Origin: Theristus sp. LFF4_11
Lineage: Eukaryota; Nematoda; Chromadorea; Monhysterida; Xyalidae
Assembly: GCA_030248135.1 (NCBI GenBank)
Contig: JASANC010005541.1
Span: 1 to 64,000 of the forward strand
Reading direction: 5' to 3'
Length of the DNA stretch: 64,000 bases
The position numbers were made by a program, and so were the translations under genes. Under the pieces are notes generated by a model, which was not told the DNA's origin, searched no databases, and saw only the letters and a program-made list of their open reading frames with translations. This document shows, one piece after another, positions 26,801 through 41,800 of the stretch. How positions within the stretch are numbered: position 1 is the stretch's first letter; every line of letters starts with the position of its first letter.

Positions 26801-29800
26801 CTAAATTTTCCAGTCCGACTAAACTTATTAATCGTCCATTCATCCATCAATTTTATTTCGGTCGTAGGGATTAGAACTGTAGTAAACTGTAATACAATGC
26901 TGCACATAAAATGAGAGCCGCATACCGTATTACCCCCAATAAACCCCCATGGGGGATTAATACGTCAGCGACTTTTAGGGGTGGGGGTTTATTGGTGGGG
27001 GGGGGGGGATTGTTGGGGGGGGGGGGGGTTTATTTTACAAAAAAATCTAGGGGTGGGGGTTTGTTGAAAAATAGCAAAAATACATTGCATGGCAGGCAAG
27101 AAAGTCGCAGAAACTTCTACTCTACATAGAAATTTCCTTTTATAACAGCCTTTTGTAATGAAATTACTATTAACTCACCCATTTGGGGCCTTTGGTAGCA
27201 CAATTTCATCATTTTCACTGCAACCAGCCACTGAATTCGCTGGGTATGTGTTTCAAACAGGTCTCCAATAATCCCCCATGGGGGATTATTTGTGGGGGGG
27301 ATTATTCGGAAACTGGTCGGGGGGGTGGGGGTTTATTGGTGGGGGGGATTAATGGTGGGGGGGGGGTTTAATGGGGGTAATACGGTATAACCTGAGACCT
27401 CCGGTCACCTGCGGTGTGTCGTGTGATTTCAGATCGTGCTCGCTCACTAAACGAGTCCATGAGTGCAAGCTCGTGGTTTCAATTTCACTTACGTTCTCCG
27501 TACTCACAGATGTAGCAATTTCGCGACAAGGAACACGGGAAGTCATTCATCAAGTGGTCAAATGTGGAACAATCTTCACCACCCTGGAAGTGCGTTTTAT
27601 GTTTGTAACCAAATGCTTGACACATACAGGGTGAGCCAAAAAAGGTTTCAATTCTAAAATGCTCTCACTGGCTTGTGCTGAGGTGTTTCAAGCTGAAAAC
27701 TGGAATATTATTAGAGAACATTTGAAGGTTTTTCTGACCAAATTTTTGTCACGGTATGTTGCCCCTCTCACTCACAACAGCAAAATATTGGAAAATATGA
27801 AAAATCGACAAATGTTGTAAAATGCAGAGAGTTGATTTAGCTGTAACAAAAATCAAGTGATGAACGTCGGTGACAACCTGAGTGTTCACAATACAAAAAA
27901 GATGAAAAAAGCAATACGCACATACAGTAACTTGAAAATTCCGAATGCCGAATTGCATTTGAACAGTCTTTGATTACCCTGATGTTTCACTTCGAGTTTG
28001 AGCGTGCATGAGCGGTTCTGCTCAGAACAGATGCGAATTTATCTTTCCAGAGGCAAATTGTTTTTTTTTCCTTTTTTAATTCACTCAATTTGCCATTCTG
28101 ATATTTTCAACATAGCAGACTAGTTGTTTTTTGCAGTGAAAAATGCAATTCCATTTTCAGTCTTTGCTGCCATCATGGTTAAGTGGACAGCAGAGCAGCG
28201 AGTCTGGTCTGCCGGTTAGTGGGAACATGCGAATAGCTTTTCCACAATGGTTCGGCAATTTCGTACAAAATTCATCATTTTGACCCCCCGCGTGACGATA
28301 CATCAGTTCGGAAGTCCGTTTATGAGCAATGATAAACAGTGAGATTACGGATGAACATTGTTTTTCGTCAAAAATTGCTATTTTTTGAAAATTACACATT
28401 AAAAACGTGTAAACCAAAAAAATTGATCATAAAAAACTGCCAAAGTGTTTTAACACTGTCTCAAAGTGTTTTAAACCATGAGATACCTTTGTAACATCAA
28501 CCCTCTGCATTTCACATTTGTCGATTTTTCATGTTTTCCAGATCTTCTGCTGTAATGAGTGATAGGGGTAACATACCGTAACAAAAATTTGGTCAGAAAA
28601 ACCTCCAAATGTTTTCTAATAGTGTTCCAATTGTCAGCTCCAAACACCTTAACACAAGGCAGTGAGAGCATTTTAAAATTGGAACCTTTTTTGGCTCTCC
28701 CTGTATTATGTATTTTGAAAGCTTGGTTTTTATGATTTTTAAACAAAAATTTGTGATTTTGGAATATTTTTGCGCAAAGTACAGCCATTTTTAAACAGCG
28801 TACCCTTATACCCTACCATGTACGTGTAGAAGATGCACAGCGTTATTGCACTGCATATTGTAATGGTAGTAGCATCAAACAGTTTTTTTCAAATAGTAGC
28901 CTGTTTTTATTACTAACGGAGTTATTTGGTTCTCCAGTGTGCCAGAGAAAGTTTTGACTACTCGGTTGGTTTGTACATCCAGATGAGCAATACGTTTCAA
29001 TTTGAACGCCCGAGAATGTGCCGTCTCCAAACAGCCATTGCCATTTCAATCCAGGCTGATCAGCGCTCGTCGGATTATTCTGACGTGCACCCACAAAGCA
29101 AGGAACCTGCGTAACAAGGTAACATGTGCGTAGTATGAAATGAACATCAACATCAGTCATGTCAGTCACAGTGTGTAACCATGGAATGTTTGGTCGTCGT
29201 CAGCAATAACAAGTTGCGTGAAACTGTACCAGCAATTAATGAAACTGCTGTGCTCATTTGCATTTCAAATTTGCGGTTGTCCCCACAATGTTTTACAATA
29301 CTTTGTCCTGAAACTTCCAGCCGTCGAAGAAACATAATTGCCACTTGTTGTGTTTAATTAAAAAGTTTCTAACGGTCCACACTCCACGTTATCAGTCAAA
29401 GTCAAAGCGTAACAGACAATTGTAATCTTCGACTTCGCACAAATGACATGCAGATGTGTTACGCCACATGCAAAATGCATGTTTGAAGGTTTTTTACGAT
29501 CTTTAGCGGGTTGAAGCACTTCTTTAAATTTAGGACATTTCCCTATTCTTTTCTTGCACAAGCTTGCAAAAATTGATTTGTGTTTTAAAAAAACGAAACA
29601 GTGTTTTTCAGTTTGTCCCCCTCAGTTTTGCTCGTTCCAGTCCAGTGATTGTTTACAGAAATTTTTAAAAGAGCAAAACTGGAACACACTGAAACAAAAT
29701 CTATACTAATAAACTTAAAAAAAACAATGGAGCTGAGTGCGTTTTCTCTAACACACTTAGCTCCACTTCCGCACGTTTGGCTGATGTTGCACGCGCGTCA

Positions 29801-32800
29801 ACTACGTGAAATCAATGGTTTCCAGTTGTCTGCTACGCTGAACTAATAACGTTGACCGTTTTAGCTGAAATTTTAGCACAGCAAATAACAACCTAAGTTT
29901 TCCGATGACTCTAAAAACCAGCTAAAAAAGTTGCTTCAGTGTTGAATAATGGCCGTTTACTGTTTTTTGTTGATAAATATGAAACCCCTTGCGACTGAAC
30001 ACGGTTAATACTGTATGATTGTAAGAACAAAAGCAACATACCGAAAACTGATTATTTGCATCATCTCGGAGTGCATAGATGGCATCTTGCACATGTTCGT
30101 CGTGAATCCAGACGAGTCGCCTCTGATCAGTTGTGCCAGCCGGGTGGCATGCAGCGCGTGCATCATCGAACGAGCTCTGAACTGTGCCATGCACCAGAAT
30201 ACACGTCTCGTATCTGCTCGACGCGTGTGCCGCAATAATGTCCGTCCCAGCAATGCTATCAACACACGCTGCAATATCTTTGGCGCTAAAAAACGCACAC
30301 AAAAAGTCGCTCTCATGTGTTTACAACGTGCAAGCACTGTTTCTTGCGGTTTCGCTTGGTAAGCGTATATTGCGGGCTCCCAGGCTCGTCAGTACGAAAA
30401 GGCCCGGGCTGCACAGCCCAATCAAACATGATGACTAGCGCAGACGGATGTTATGTCTGGCTGAAACATCAGCAAAGTCTGTCTCAGGTTTCAAACTCCC
30501 TACCGCATTCATGGTTAGCCGTACAGGCGGGCGTGGCACCGCTGCAGTCAGTCGCGGCGTCACAACCTGCATTGTACAAATGTATATGAATGAACTGTGC
30601 CTAATGACTCGCTTTTTGACAAACCTCCTGGACTATAGAATTTAGGGAGGGGTCAAAGATGGACTGTCGACAGTCGAACATTGCCAAATTTTTGAAAAGA
30701 AAACAACTAAGAGCGACGCATTATTCAATCACAGGTCAAACATGCACTGCTTTACTGTTGAAGATGCAATTTGACCTCTGAAATAAACAAAAAATTCAGC
30801 AAAAACTTGTGCATGCCTGTACAGTTCTCCGGATCGCTCTGGGAAGGGTCTGTCTGAACTCAGCTAGAGGAGACGCTCAAAACGGACCATGAATTGTATT
30901 AATTTTTAATCCGAATTTTTCCCCAAATCCTAATGCACAGGGCGGACAAGAATCACTTGATTGCCGGTAACTCTTCAACCGCTTTGCCAATTATGCAGAT
31001 ATTAGAAACACATGTACTCAAGAATTTTGCTTAGATCTGTGCAAAACTTCACCTCAATAAACCTAAATCTGCGTGTTTAGCGTAAGAAAAAAAATTTTTG
31101 TTTCTTAAATTAGGCTTCTTGAAAAAACCAAGCTGGCCAAAATGTTTTTGTCGGAATCGTTTGGGACAGAATTTTCACATGTCTTTATTTGCTTTTTCAT
31201 TGTTTAAAAGCATTTGCTCTATTTTGATCAGAACAACATGGTAACCGGCTGGTAACATGGTGCAAACGGTCTTTGTGTTTTTTTAAACCACGGCTGTTTC
31301 TGTCCTATTCTTTGTTTCTCTCATGGATCAAGAGCAATTTTGGCTTGGTAAATAATTAAGCTCACATTTCCGATTATTTTGAAACTTTATTTAGACACAA
31401 AGCATGCCACAATAAATGTAAAACGCGAAAAAGTGGTTTTTAGACTGTAGGAAGTTTCCGTGTTCAGCGACGCATGTTCTACTATCCAAAAGACTATCCA
31501 ATGCAACGTTAGTTGCTGTTTGTTTGAAACACGAAGTGCGAACATTATTATCTTAATTCGAATCCAAGGATTTTTATGCAGCGCAAGGCATGTATTCTGG
31601 CTTCTGCAAAGACCAAGTGTTGAGTTTCTGAATTTTGTTTGTTTCTCTGTGTTTAGCAAACACTTTCTGTACGATAAAGCTGAAATTTTGTGCCGATAGA
31701 CTTTTGAGTATGAAAGTTTCAAATTTCTGCGAAATTGGTAAAGCAGCTGAAGAGTTACAGGCGAGCAAAAGGTAACCCACTACCATGGCGCACCCTGTAG
31801 ATTCACTGGACGTACCGCATTTTCCTGTTGCCAGAATACATTTTGTGCCCGTTGCTGACTGCGCGCAATCCGAATCCGATTCGCACACTGCAAATGGGCA
31901 TAGCTTGTACATTATCTTTTGGCTTGCAAATACCGTGCTTTTTAATACATACACAAAAACAAAATACAGATTGTCCCCTAAAAATGATCATATTTCAGTG
32001 CTGACATATTCGGATATAAAAATGATCATTTTCGGACGAGCTGAATTCAATTGACCTGAACGTTTACCTGGTTGAGTAAATGTCCTCATTTTTGCGAGAA
32101 AAGTTTATTTTATATTTCTTGTCAAATGCAAAAACGCTTGAACACATTATCATGCCGGTGGTGCATTATATGACTAAGTATCCTTCCGCGCGCGTTTTTC
32201 AAAAAAACTTTGTTTTGTACAGATAGCACAACATGAGCTACAAGCTTTTTTAGTGTGCACACGGATGGAGCAGGCAAAGTTGCTTGGTGTGTAACAGGAA
32301 ATTTTTTCAGACTTCTTCATTAGTTTTGCAGAAACCTGAAACGCATTCTAAAACCCGTGAAGTTTAGGTGAACATTGACGTGGCCCTTGCCGTTGCACTT
32401 CACAAAAAAATCAAAACATTAACTCCTCTTTCATGAACAACAGTTTTTCTTTCTAATTTGAATCCTTGGAACTCAGAAAGTGCCACAAAATTCCGTGGTG
32501 AACAAACTGATGAGATATTTATTCACACTCACATTCGCCATATTCGCACATGTAACAGGTGAGCGAAAAGCCACAATCTTCATCGGACATCTCATTGAAA
32601 ACTGTTCCACAATCTTCGATCTGCACATGGAAAAAGACTTTAAAAAGACTCATAAAAAACTGAGGCAACAATGCGCTGAATGACAATGGCAGATTGCCAG
32701 CTCAAGTTTCAATGAGCAAATAAGCGTTTGTGCACAGCTTACACCGCCTGCGTCGTCCGGTTGTGCCGGAGTGGTTTGCCAGAGATAGTTGCCAGCGTCC

Positions 32801-35800
32801 GGTGCAGCATTTGTGCAGCCGTTTGCAGTGCCTGAGCCGCAGTACGTATTGATGACGGGGCCAGTGATGGAGCCGCTCGCGTGCACCCAGTGCCAGTCAC
32901 GCCCCGGCTCAGTGCTCCCGGCCGACTGTTGTCGAGCGCCGACCCAGCAGGACGACTAACGAACAAAACATGCGTTTTTGAAAATAAATATCGTGCATTT
33001 ATTCAAACAAGTCCGAACTAAAATGACGTCATTTGCTTTAAAAACGCCCGTTTGTGAAAGTACAGGCACTAAAATGTCAGTTTGGTCTGACTGTTTCGAC
33101 ATTCACCATATGTTTACGGGAAAACAATCGGCTAAACAGAAAGTCTGGTTTGCAGTGAACGACAAGCGCTTGTTTTGCGGCTCATGACGTCATTTCAGTG
33201 GGACACGTTTAAAAAAATAGGTCATACCCTGTTCTAGAACAAGCCACATGTTTGGACGTGAAGTCAACGTTAGAAAACACCGTCCCTGTTCTCCACAGGT
33301 TGCTTTTTTTAATCTGATGTTGCCCAGTAATTATTGCAGTTTTATAAAAACGTGTAGGGCCAAAATGACGTTATTAGTTTGGAAACGCTGGTTTTCGAGG
33401 ACAGACAACAGAATTTAGGCCCTCCCCCCGTATTTTTTGCACGTGAAGAGCGAACCATACCGAACTGAAAATCTGTTTTATTACTCATGTTTTATTTAGA
33501 TCACATGACGTCATTTCGGTCAGGCACGTTCGAATGAATGGGCTGTACGTACAAACACACCGGCAGCATATTCCAGCTCTAGTGATTGGCCAACACACTG
33601 CTTGTTTTTGCTTTCTCTGTTTCAGTAACCGAATTGCAGATTGTATCGGGCGTTCATTTTCAATGAATAAACCGACCAACCGTTGTTATTGCGCTTATGC
33701 CAGCGAGTATCGCTGCGTCAGTGACCCATGCAAGCCTGCCGCCGGTGTTTGTGCAAGCGGCCAATGCTGCGTCAAACGTCACTGGTGCCGCCTGGGTCGT
33801 TTGAATCACCAGGTGACACGAGGCCTGCGTCGGCGTCACATACGCACCAATGTGAAGGCTGTCAGTGCTGGACGTGCACTCTGCAGTAATAAAAACGTGA
33901 TGACACGAGCTTGCGACGAAACAAACACATTCACCTGCACAGTTAGCACATTGTATGTGTGCTGTGTTGTTGTTGATTGTTACATACAGTGTTCGTGTGC
34001 GTGTTTGCTGGCCGTATCTTCAGTTACGGCCCTCTAATTGCGGTCCGCTCATTGCAGCCCGTTCGATTCGGGTCGGTCTCAAATTGGCCAGACTCAATCT
34101 GGCTCCGGTCTCAATCAGGCCAGTCTCAATCGGGCTCGTCTCAATCTGGCTCGGCTCAATCTGGCTCGGCTCAATCGGGCTCGGCTCAATCGGGCTCGGC
34201 TTAATCTGGCTTGTTTCAATCTGGCCAGACAGAATTTTTTATTGCATGCGTGTGTGCACTGCACACGCGCACGGGGGAGAAGTAAAACGCACACACACAA
34301 ACACACACGTGGCGGTTAATAATGGTGTGTGTTTCTTGACACGTAACAAGTAAAAAACAATGGTATGACTTGCACCTTGTACAGCGGTGCGCACATGAGT
34401 GCACAGAAAAGCGATGAAGACGGTGTGTAAATTTAGAGCATTTACAACAGAATGGTCCACAATGTCAGAGATGCCAGCCATACGCAATGTGTCTTTTGTT
34501 TTTTCGTGACTTTTTGTGCATCTTGTACAGAGTGGTCCTAAAGTAGTGGGTACAACTTTGACTTGCCCTAACTCGCCAACGGTTGGACCGTTTGAGCTGA
34601 AATTTTAGTCGCTTACTTTTGAAAGACAAACTTAGACATCCACCAATTTTCAGCCCAAACGAAAAACATTGCCCCTGTGCGGAAGCAAAAAACTGTCAAA
34701 AATTAAGGGAAATTGAAAGCAGCAATAGTTGTATTACCTTTTTTAAGTTATCGATGAATAAACCCGATGAGAGACAAAAAATAGCTGTTTTTCATGCAAA
34801 AATCCGTTTTTTTCGAACTTTGCTTCCGCACAGGGGCAATGTTTTCTCGTTTGGGCTAAAAAAATAGTGGAGGTCTAAGTTCATGTTTTCTAAGTAAGCG
34901 ACTAAAATTTCTTGCCTGCCATGCAAGGTATTTTTGCCATTTTTCAACAAACCCTAGAATTTGTTTGTAAATACTGTCTTCTACAGTCGGTTATTCTCTT
35001 TTTGTTGCTTTCTTGTTTTTTCCGTCTCTCGATAACTTCTCATTTCGTGTCTTTATAAAAAATCTTTGTTCAGATTTGAAATCATGACAAAAAATTGGTC
35101 AGGAAAGGTAAAATAAGTGTAAAAATTGGTTCAATATAACTCGAAAAACATGCATTCTTGCAGAAACCAAGGCAAAAAGGGAAACCAAAACGCGTTTATA
35201 TGTTTACATTCTCACAATTTTATGCCATAAATAGAAGACACACACAAAGATATAATAAAAAATTCTGTCTGGCCAGATTGAAACAAGCCAGATTAAGCCG
35301 AGCCCGATTGAGCCGAGCCCGATTGAGCCGAGCCCGATTGAGCCGAGCCAGATTGAGACGAGCCAGATTGAAACTGGCCCGATTGAGACCGGAGCCAGAT
35401 TGAGTCTGGCCAGTTTGAGACGATCCCGTTCGATTCTGGTCCAAAGAACTCTGGCCCCCTGATGATTCAGACCCGACGAATTTTTTTTCCTAGCACGAGC
35501 AATAGTAAACCACGTGTGGTGATTTTTCGTAATCTGTGATGACTTCAAAAATGATTACAAATAAAAAAAACATGGCAAAACATTAATATTTGGACCGAAA
35601 TCGAACGGGCCGCAATGAGCGGGTCGCAACTTTTCGGCCCAGAATTTCGCAAGCAGCCGCAATAGCGCATCAACTAAATGAATAGACCAAAACAGCTGCA
35701 TCACACTCGTTATTGAAACTGTTTCAAACCGTTATTTATTGGTGTGCCATGCCAAAACTAACCACACTGGTTGTTTGATGAGCAGATCGGTGTGGCACCG

Positions 35801-38800
35801 CTGCAATGCGAGTTGTCCACGCACTCAACTGAAACGGCCATATTTCAATGCGTCCATGTTTTTTGGCCAGGGGCATCCATTCCTATTCTCTAATATTCAT
35901 GATCATACCGTATTACCCCCATTAAACCCCCCCCCACCATTAATCCCCCCACCAATAAACCCCCACCCCCGACCAGTTTCCGAATAATCCCCCCCCACAA
36001 ATAATCCCCCATGGGGGATTATTGGAGACCTGTTTGAAACACGTACGCAGCGAATTCAGTGGCTGGTTGCAGTGAAAATGATGAAATTGTGCTACCAAAG
36101 GCCCCAAATGGGTGAGTTAATAGTAATTTCATTACAAAAGGCTGTTATAAAAGGGAATTTCTATGTAGAGTAGAAGTTTCTGCGACTTTCTTGCCTGCCA
36201 TGCAATGTATTTTTGCCATTTTTCAACAAACCCCCACCCCTAGAATTTTTTTGTAAATACCCCCCCCCCCCACCAATAATCCCCCCCCCCCCAATAAACC
36301 CCCACCCCTAAAAGTCGCTGACGTATTAATCCCCCATGGGGGTTTATTGGGGGTAATAAGGTAGTATGATCTTTTATTTTGATCCCGTAACTCAATGCGC
36401 GCATAGATAGGTAAACAGTTTCATGGATGGCGCGGGAATTCAAAATTGGTAAAGTGATCCGAGTCCCCTACATTGGGCCGAGTCACTTAAGCGACTTTGA
36501 ATTGCCACATTCTTTCCACCTCTGCACACGCATTCAGTCGCAGAACTTAAAAAATTGATATTACAGTATGTTTGTTTGAATCCATCACTTCTTTCGTAGA
36601 ATACAGGGCACGCGAAACTTTGAATTGCAGTAAAAGAAGAACGAATGTATCGGGTTTGTTTGACAAATCAAACATCCCATTTGTCGCTAAGTACGTATGT
36701 TCTCTTGCAACTGCTAAGTATGTTCTCTTGCAATGCAACTCCGTGATTTCATTGGTTTTTCGCGAGCTCTGAATTTAAGTGATAGGTTTCATTCAACGAA
36801 CATGCTGTAGCAGTGTTTCATAGAAATCAAAATCGGAATTTCTATTCGACATGTTAAAAACGCAGCAAAAATTGCACTTGCACTTGCAAACTAACCGCAA
36901 AGATCAGTATTGCAGCGCACATTTGGTGTCATCGAAGCACATTGATTGTCACTGCCTCCACATGAAACTGAAATTCTGGGTAAAAACCTCACATAATAAC
37001 ACGCAGTGAAATGTGACAATATTCTCGTTGTATTCCGCAAAAAGCGAAGTGCGCCACGTTTACAGACGTAAGTACCGTATTACCTCTAATAAACCCCCAT
37101 GGGGGTTTATTTCTTCAGCGACTTCTGGGGGTGGGGGTTTATTTTTGGGGGGGTTTTTTTTTTTGGGGGAGTTGTAATTCAGTTTTTAGTATTGGCCAAA
37201 GCCATAACAACACTACCTGCCACGAGAAGAAGCACGTAGACGTCATATCTTCTTCTCTTTTTCATTTTTTTCTTGTCCTAGTATTTATATTAATACTATC
37301 ATCTCCTCCTCTTGGTGGCGGTATTACTACAACTTCATCTTCACCGTGACCGTGACTGTCACTGTATTGCACGGGGTTCGGTACGTTTTTAATTTTAATA
37401 TTTATCCATCCATGTGTGTGTGTGTTGGGGGGGGGGGTGTTCTGTGGATGGGTGGGGTTGGGGTTTGTTTTTTGGGGGGGGGGCTTTTTGGGGGGGTAGG
37501 GGTTTTTACACGTGATATTACATTTTCTGTTTGTTTCTGCAAATTACATTTGCAACCACGTATCAATAGTTTTGAGAACATTTTTGATTTTTGATTAAAA
37601 TTTTTTGAGTTGATTAGATTAAAGAAATTACAGTAGATCCGTCTGGGGGGTGACTGCACGTGGGTGGCGCTGCGGCGGTGTTCGGTGGTGGTCCTGCCGG
37701 CGCCAACAGTGCTCTTCCTGTATGATCGAACAGCAATCATCTTGCTACAAACAACAACAAACTTTTCTGTAAAACAGACTAAAAACGTCCGCGGCGTTCT
37801 CGGTGCAAGTGTCTCCGGTGCGTGCCCGTGCAGCTAACGATTGAGGCAGCAAACACTCAATCATGGCTGGTTGCTGGGGGTACATTTCCTGTGTGGGTTG
37901 CTTTTCGTGTGAACATTCCAGTATTTTTCTCAACGTCTTCACACTCAACATAACCTAACCTATATCACTGAATTTTAAATTTAACTTAAATTGTTCATTT
38001 GATCATTTAACTTCATTTGCCCGGTTTGGAGAAGTTACCACACTAATCTTCTGCGAATCTCTACATTTCGCGCAGCACTTCTAGCCACTCCACAGCGGGG
38101 GAAAACAAACGACAGAGCCGCGGAGCGCGCATGTCTAGAGAGACACGCAACGCGACAAATTTTTTTCTATAATGTGAAATCTCATTACTAACTCTTTTTA
38201 TGCACTTCTCCTTTTTAATATATAATTGTACTTTCAACAAGTCTTTCGACCATAAACCCTGGACAATATTATCTAAAAATGCGTGAGACGCATATAAAAG
38301 GAGGAATATGGCCTTGTGTAAGCAGTGAAAGACTTGGCTCGACAACGCTTTTCAAGTCTCTGATGTGGTACACACGGATACTAGTACATAAGAGTCATAT
38401 TTTTGCGCCGTTTATTTATGATTTCGGTTGCACATGGCAACCCTCGTACTTTGTATTGTAGACAAATGAAACTTTCACATTTGCGGATTTCGGGCATTTA
38501 GCGACCACTAAAACTACTAAAATAACAATCAGACTTTAGCTCGCTGACACTGGTTTGTCCAGGACAAATTGTATCGCAGAAGCATTGCGGAACGCAAGGT
38601 CTCCTGTGGCAAAGGCAATGACTCACGGGACAGACGGTTTATCCTGCCACACTAGTTGAAGTTGACACCGGTAAAAAAGGTGAAAATCAACGGAAGACAT
38701 CTCCTTTTTGTCACTGGTGCTGGTGTGTACACAGCGGTGCGTACGTTAACAACAACGAAAAAGCTACATGCAACAATGTTTTGCAATCTCTGATTTTTCT

Positions 38801-41800
38801 GTCTTTGCACAGAATTTACAGAATTTTGCACATGGCGTGATTTTAGATTAAATCGAAGAGGACAATTAAAAAATAACTTTAAAGTTTTACGCTTTTCAGC
38901 AAAACGAAAACGAAAACGAAACTTTCGGATTCGCTGCCCTCCGGGGATATAGCGACCGCAGGCCACCGAAACCGAAATCGGGCTAAGATCACTGGTGCCC
39001 CCAGGACAGAGCGGGGCTTAGAGGCTGCCCCCCTCACATGCCGAGGGTATTGGTTCCACGGGATGGTGAGCCGTCCATTCCCCAATCCCACCGGAGTTTG
39101 GTACCTTCGGGTTTCCGGAATCGGTGGGGGGCGTGCTTCAAAAAAAAACAAACAAACGCGGCGCAAAAATATGACCCTTATGTACTAGTATCCGTGTGTA
39201 CCACATCAGAGACTTGAAAAGCGTTGTCGAGCCAAGTCTTTCACTGCTTACACAAGGCCATATTCCTCCTTTTATATGCGTCTCACGCATTTTTAGATAA
39301 TATTCTGACTTTTACATAAGCCCCGAAGGTCAAACCAAAATCACAATTCGTTGGTCACATATTCTTCTAAACCCCGGACAACTCAGGTTTTTCATTTTTC
39401 GTTTTTTAGGCCGATTTCTCCTATGCCATTTCTACGGCCGATTCCCCAAAATCGTCACGATTCAGTACCTAGAATCGCTCACAAAAGAAAAACTGACCCA
39501 AAAGCCGTGATCGGCGTAATGAATTACCATGGAAAACACCGTTTTCTTGTTTTTCATTTCTGGACCGGTTTCGCTAAATTCCACGGCCGATTCACCATAA
39601 ATCGTCACGATTCAGTATCTAGAGTTGCTCATACAAGAAAACTAACCCAAAATCCGTGATCAGCGCATTGAATTACCCTGGAAAACACCCTTTTCTTGTT
39701 TTTCGTTTCTGAACCGATTTCGCCAACTTCCACGGCCGATTCGCCCGAAATCGTCACGATTCAGCATCTAGAGTTGCTCACGTAAGAAAACTAACCCAAA
39801 ATCCGTGATCAGCGCATTGAATTCCGGATTTTTTTTTTCCACGCCCGTTCGCCGAAATCGTAGACAGGTCAGAGCGGAAAAAAACATGTTGTAGAATGGA
39901 AACCACCCTTTTCTTGTTTTTTCGTTTCTGGACCGATTTCGCCAACTTCCACGGCCGATTCGCCCGAAATCGTCACGATTCAGCATCTAGAGTTGCTCAC
40001 GTAAGAAAACTAACCCAAAATCCGTGATCAGCGCATTGAATTACCCTGGAAAACACGCTTTTCTTGTTTTTCGTTTCTGGACCGATTTCGCCAACTTCCA
40101 CGCCCGATTCGCCCGAAATCGTCACGATTCAGCGTCTAGAGTTGCTCACGTAAGAAAACTAACCCAAAATTCGTGATCAGCGCATTGAATTACCCTGGAA
40201 AACACCCTTTTCATGTTTTTCGTTTCTGGACCGATTTCGCCAACTTCCACGGCCGATTCGCCCGAAATCGTCACGATTCAGCATCTAGAGTTGCTCACGT
40301 AAGAAAACTAACCCAAAATTCGTGATCAGCGCATTGAATTACCCTGGAAAACACCCTTTTCTTGTTTTTCGTTTCTGGACCGATTTCGCCAACTTCCACG
40401 GCCGATTCGCCCGAAATCGTCACGATTCAGCATCTAGAGTTGCTCACGTAAGAAAACTAACCCAAAATTCGTGATCAGCGCATTGAATTACCCTGGAAAA
40501 CACCCTTTTCTTGTTTTTAGTTTCTGGACCGATTTCGCCAACTTCCACGGCCGATTCGCCCGAAATCGTCACGATTCAGCATCTAGAGTTGCTCACGTAA
40601 GAAAACTATCCCAAAATCCGTAATCAGCGTATTGAATTCCTACGGACTAAACATTTCTGCTATTTTTCGTAGCTCAGACAAAATTTGTAAGACTGAAAAA
40701 ATGATACCCAGTCAAAATGCTACGAATGTTCAAAAAATGCACAATTTTGACCCAAAAAATGCCCGGGCAAAAAATAAACTAAATTTTCAGATTCTACGGA
40801 TGAATTTACCCGAGGAAAATTTCTTGTTCAACTGCGAAAGTGTCCCAGCTAAAAATTGAAAGGGCGAACACTGAAAACCAGGTAACAACCCTGCGAACTT
40901 TCAAAAAAGCCCAATTTTTACCCCAAAAAGGGGTCGGGGCAAAAAATTAACTCATTTTTCCAAATCTACGGATGAAATTACCCTAAGAAACATTTTTCTT
41001 CAACTGTGAAAGTGTCCCAGCTAAAAATTGAAAGGGCGAACACTTGAAACCCGGTGAAAACGCTGCGAACTTTTAAAAATGCCCAAATATTTACCCAAAA
41101 AAGTGGTCGGGGCAAAAAATTAACCCATGGGGGATTATTCGGAAACTTGTAGTGGGGTGGGGCTTTATTGGTGGGGGGGTTTAATGGGGGTAATACGGTA
41201 TGTGAAATGTGAAAAATCTGCACCTGGAATGTGAAAAATCATATTTTTTGAAAAAAAATTCATGATTAAAAAATTGTGATTATGGGATCATTTTGGAAGG
41301 GGAGTACTAACGGGCGGGGTGCCGAGTCCTGAAAGGGGTTGGGGTATTTACGGGGAGGAGTCCCGGATTTTGGGGTTGGTGTCACGGGACCCCACCCCCT
41401 CCCCAAACGAAGCGCAACTTCGTGCTAGGGGGTACAGCCTTGCCCTCATCTTTGGTGCTGAATAGGAAACTAGTTTCATGCCTTGATGCGAATTCAGAAT
41501 TGCCTAAAGGCCAGTTCATGCACGACGTATATATATCCGGCACGTCACGTCACGGCACGTCAAGTATGAATGCGTGTATAAACAAGCACGTGTTTTAAAG
41601 ATAACGTGACGTGCCGGATTGCTGTTTGCTCCATGAATGATACGCGACGTGACGTAACGTCGTGCCGTGCCGGATAAATTTTGTGCGCATGAATTGGCCT
41701 TAAGAGACCGTCGTATCATATCTCAGGAGCAACCCGTGCACTTCACCAAATACGAATTTGTGCGTCAAACATGAAACACTGGTGCTCTGTCTGCATTTTA

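Noticed and set aside
33534..34037. 167-codon plus-strand frame
   Set aside because: Shadow of CTLD2 exon 1 on the minus strand, then reads into foldback B2.
37745..37951. 68-codon minus-strand frame (ECLLPQSLAARARTGDTC)
   Set aside because: No matching splice phase, no Cys-module pattern and no recognisable family.
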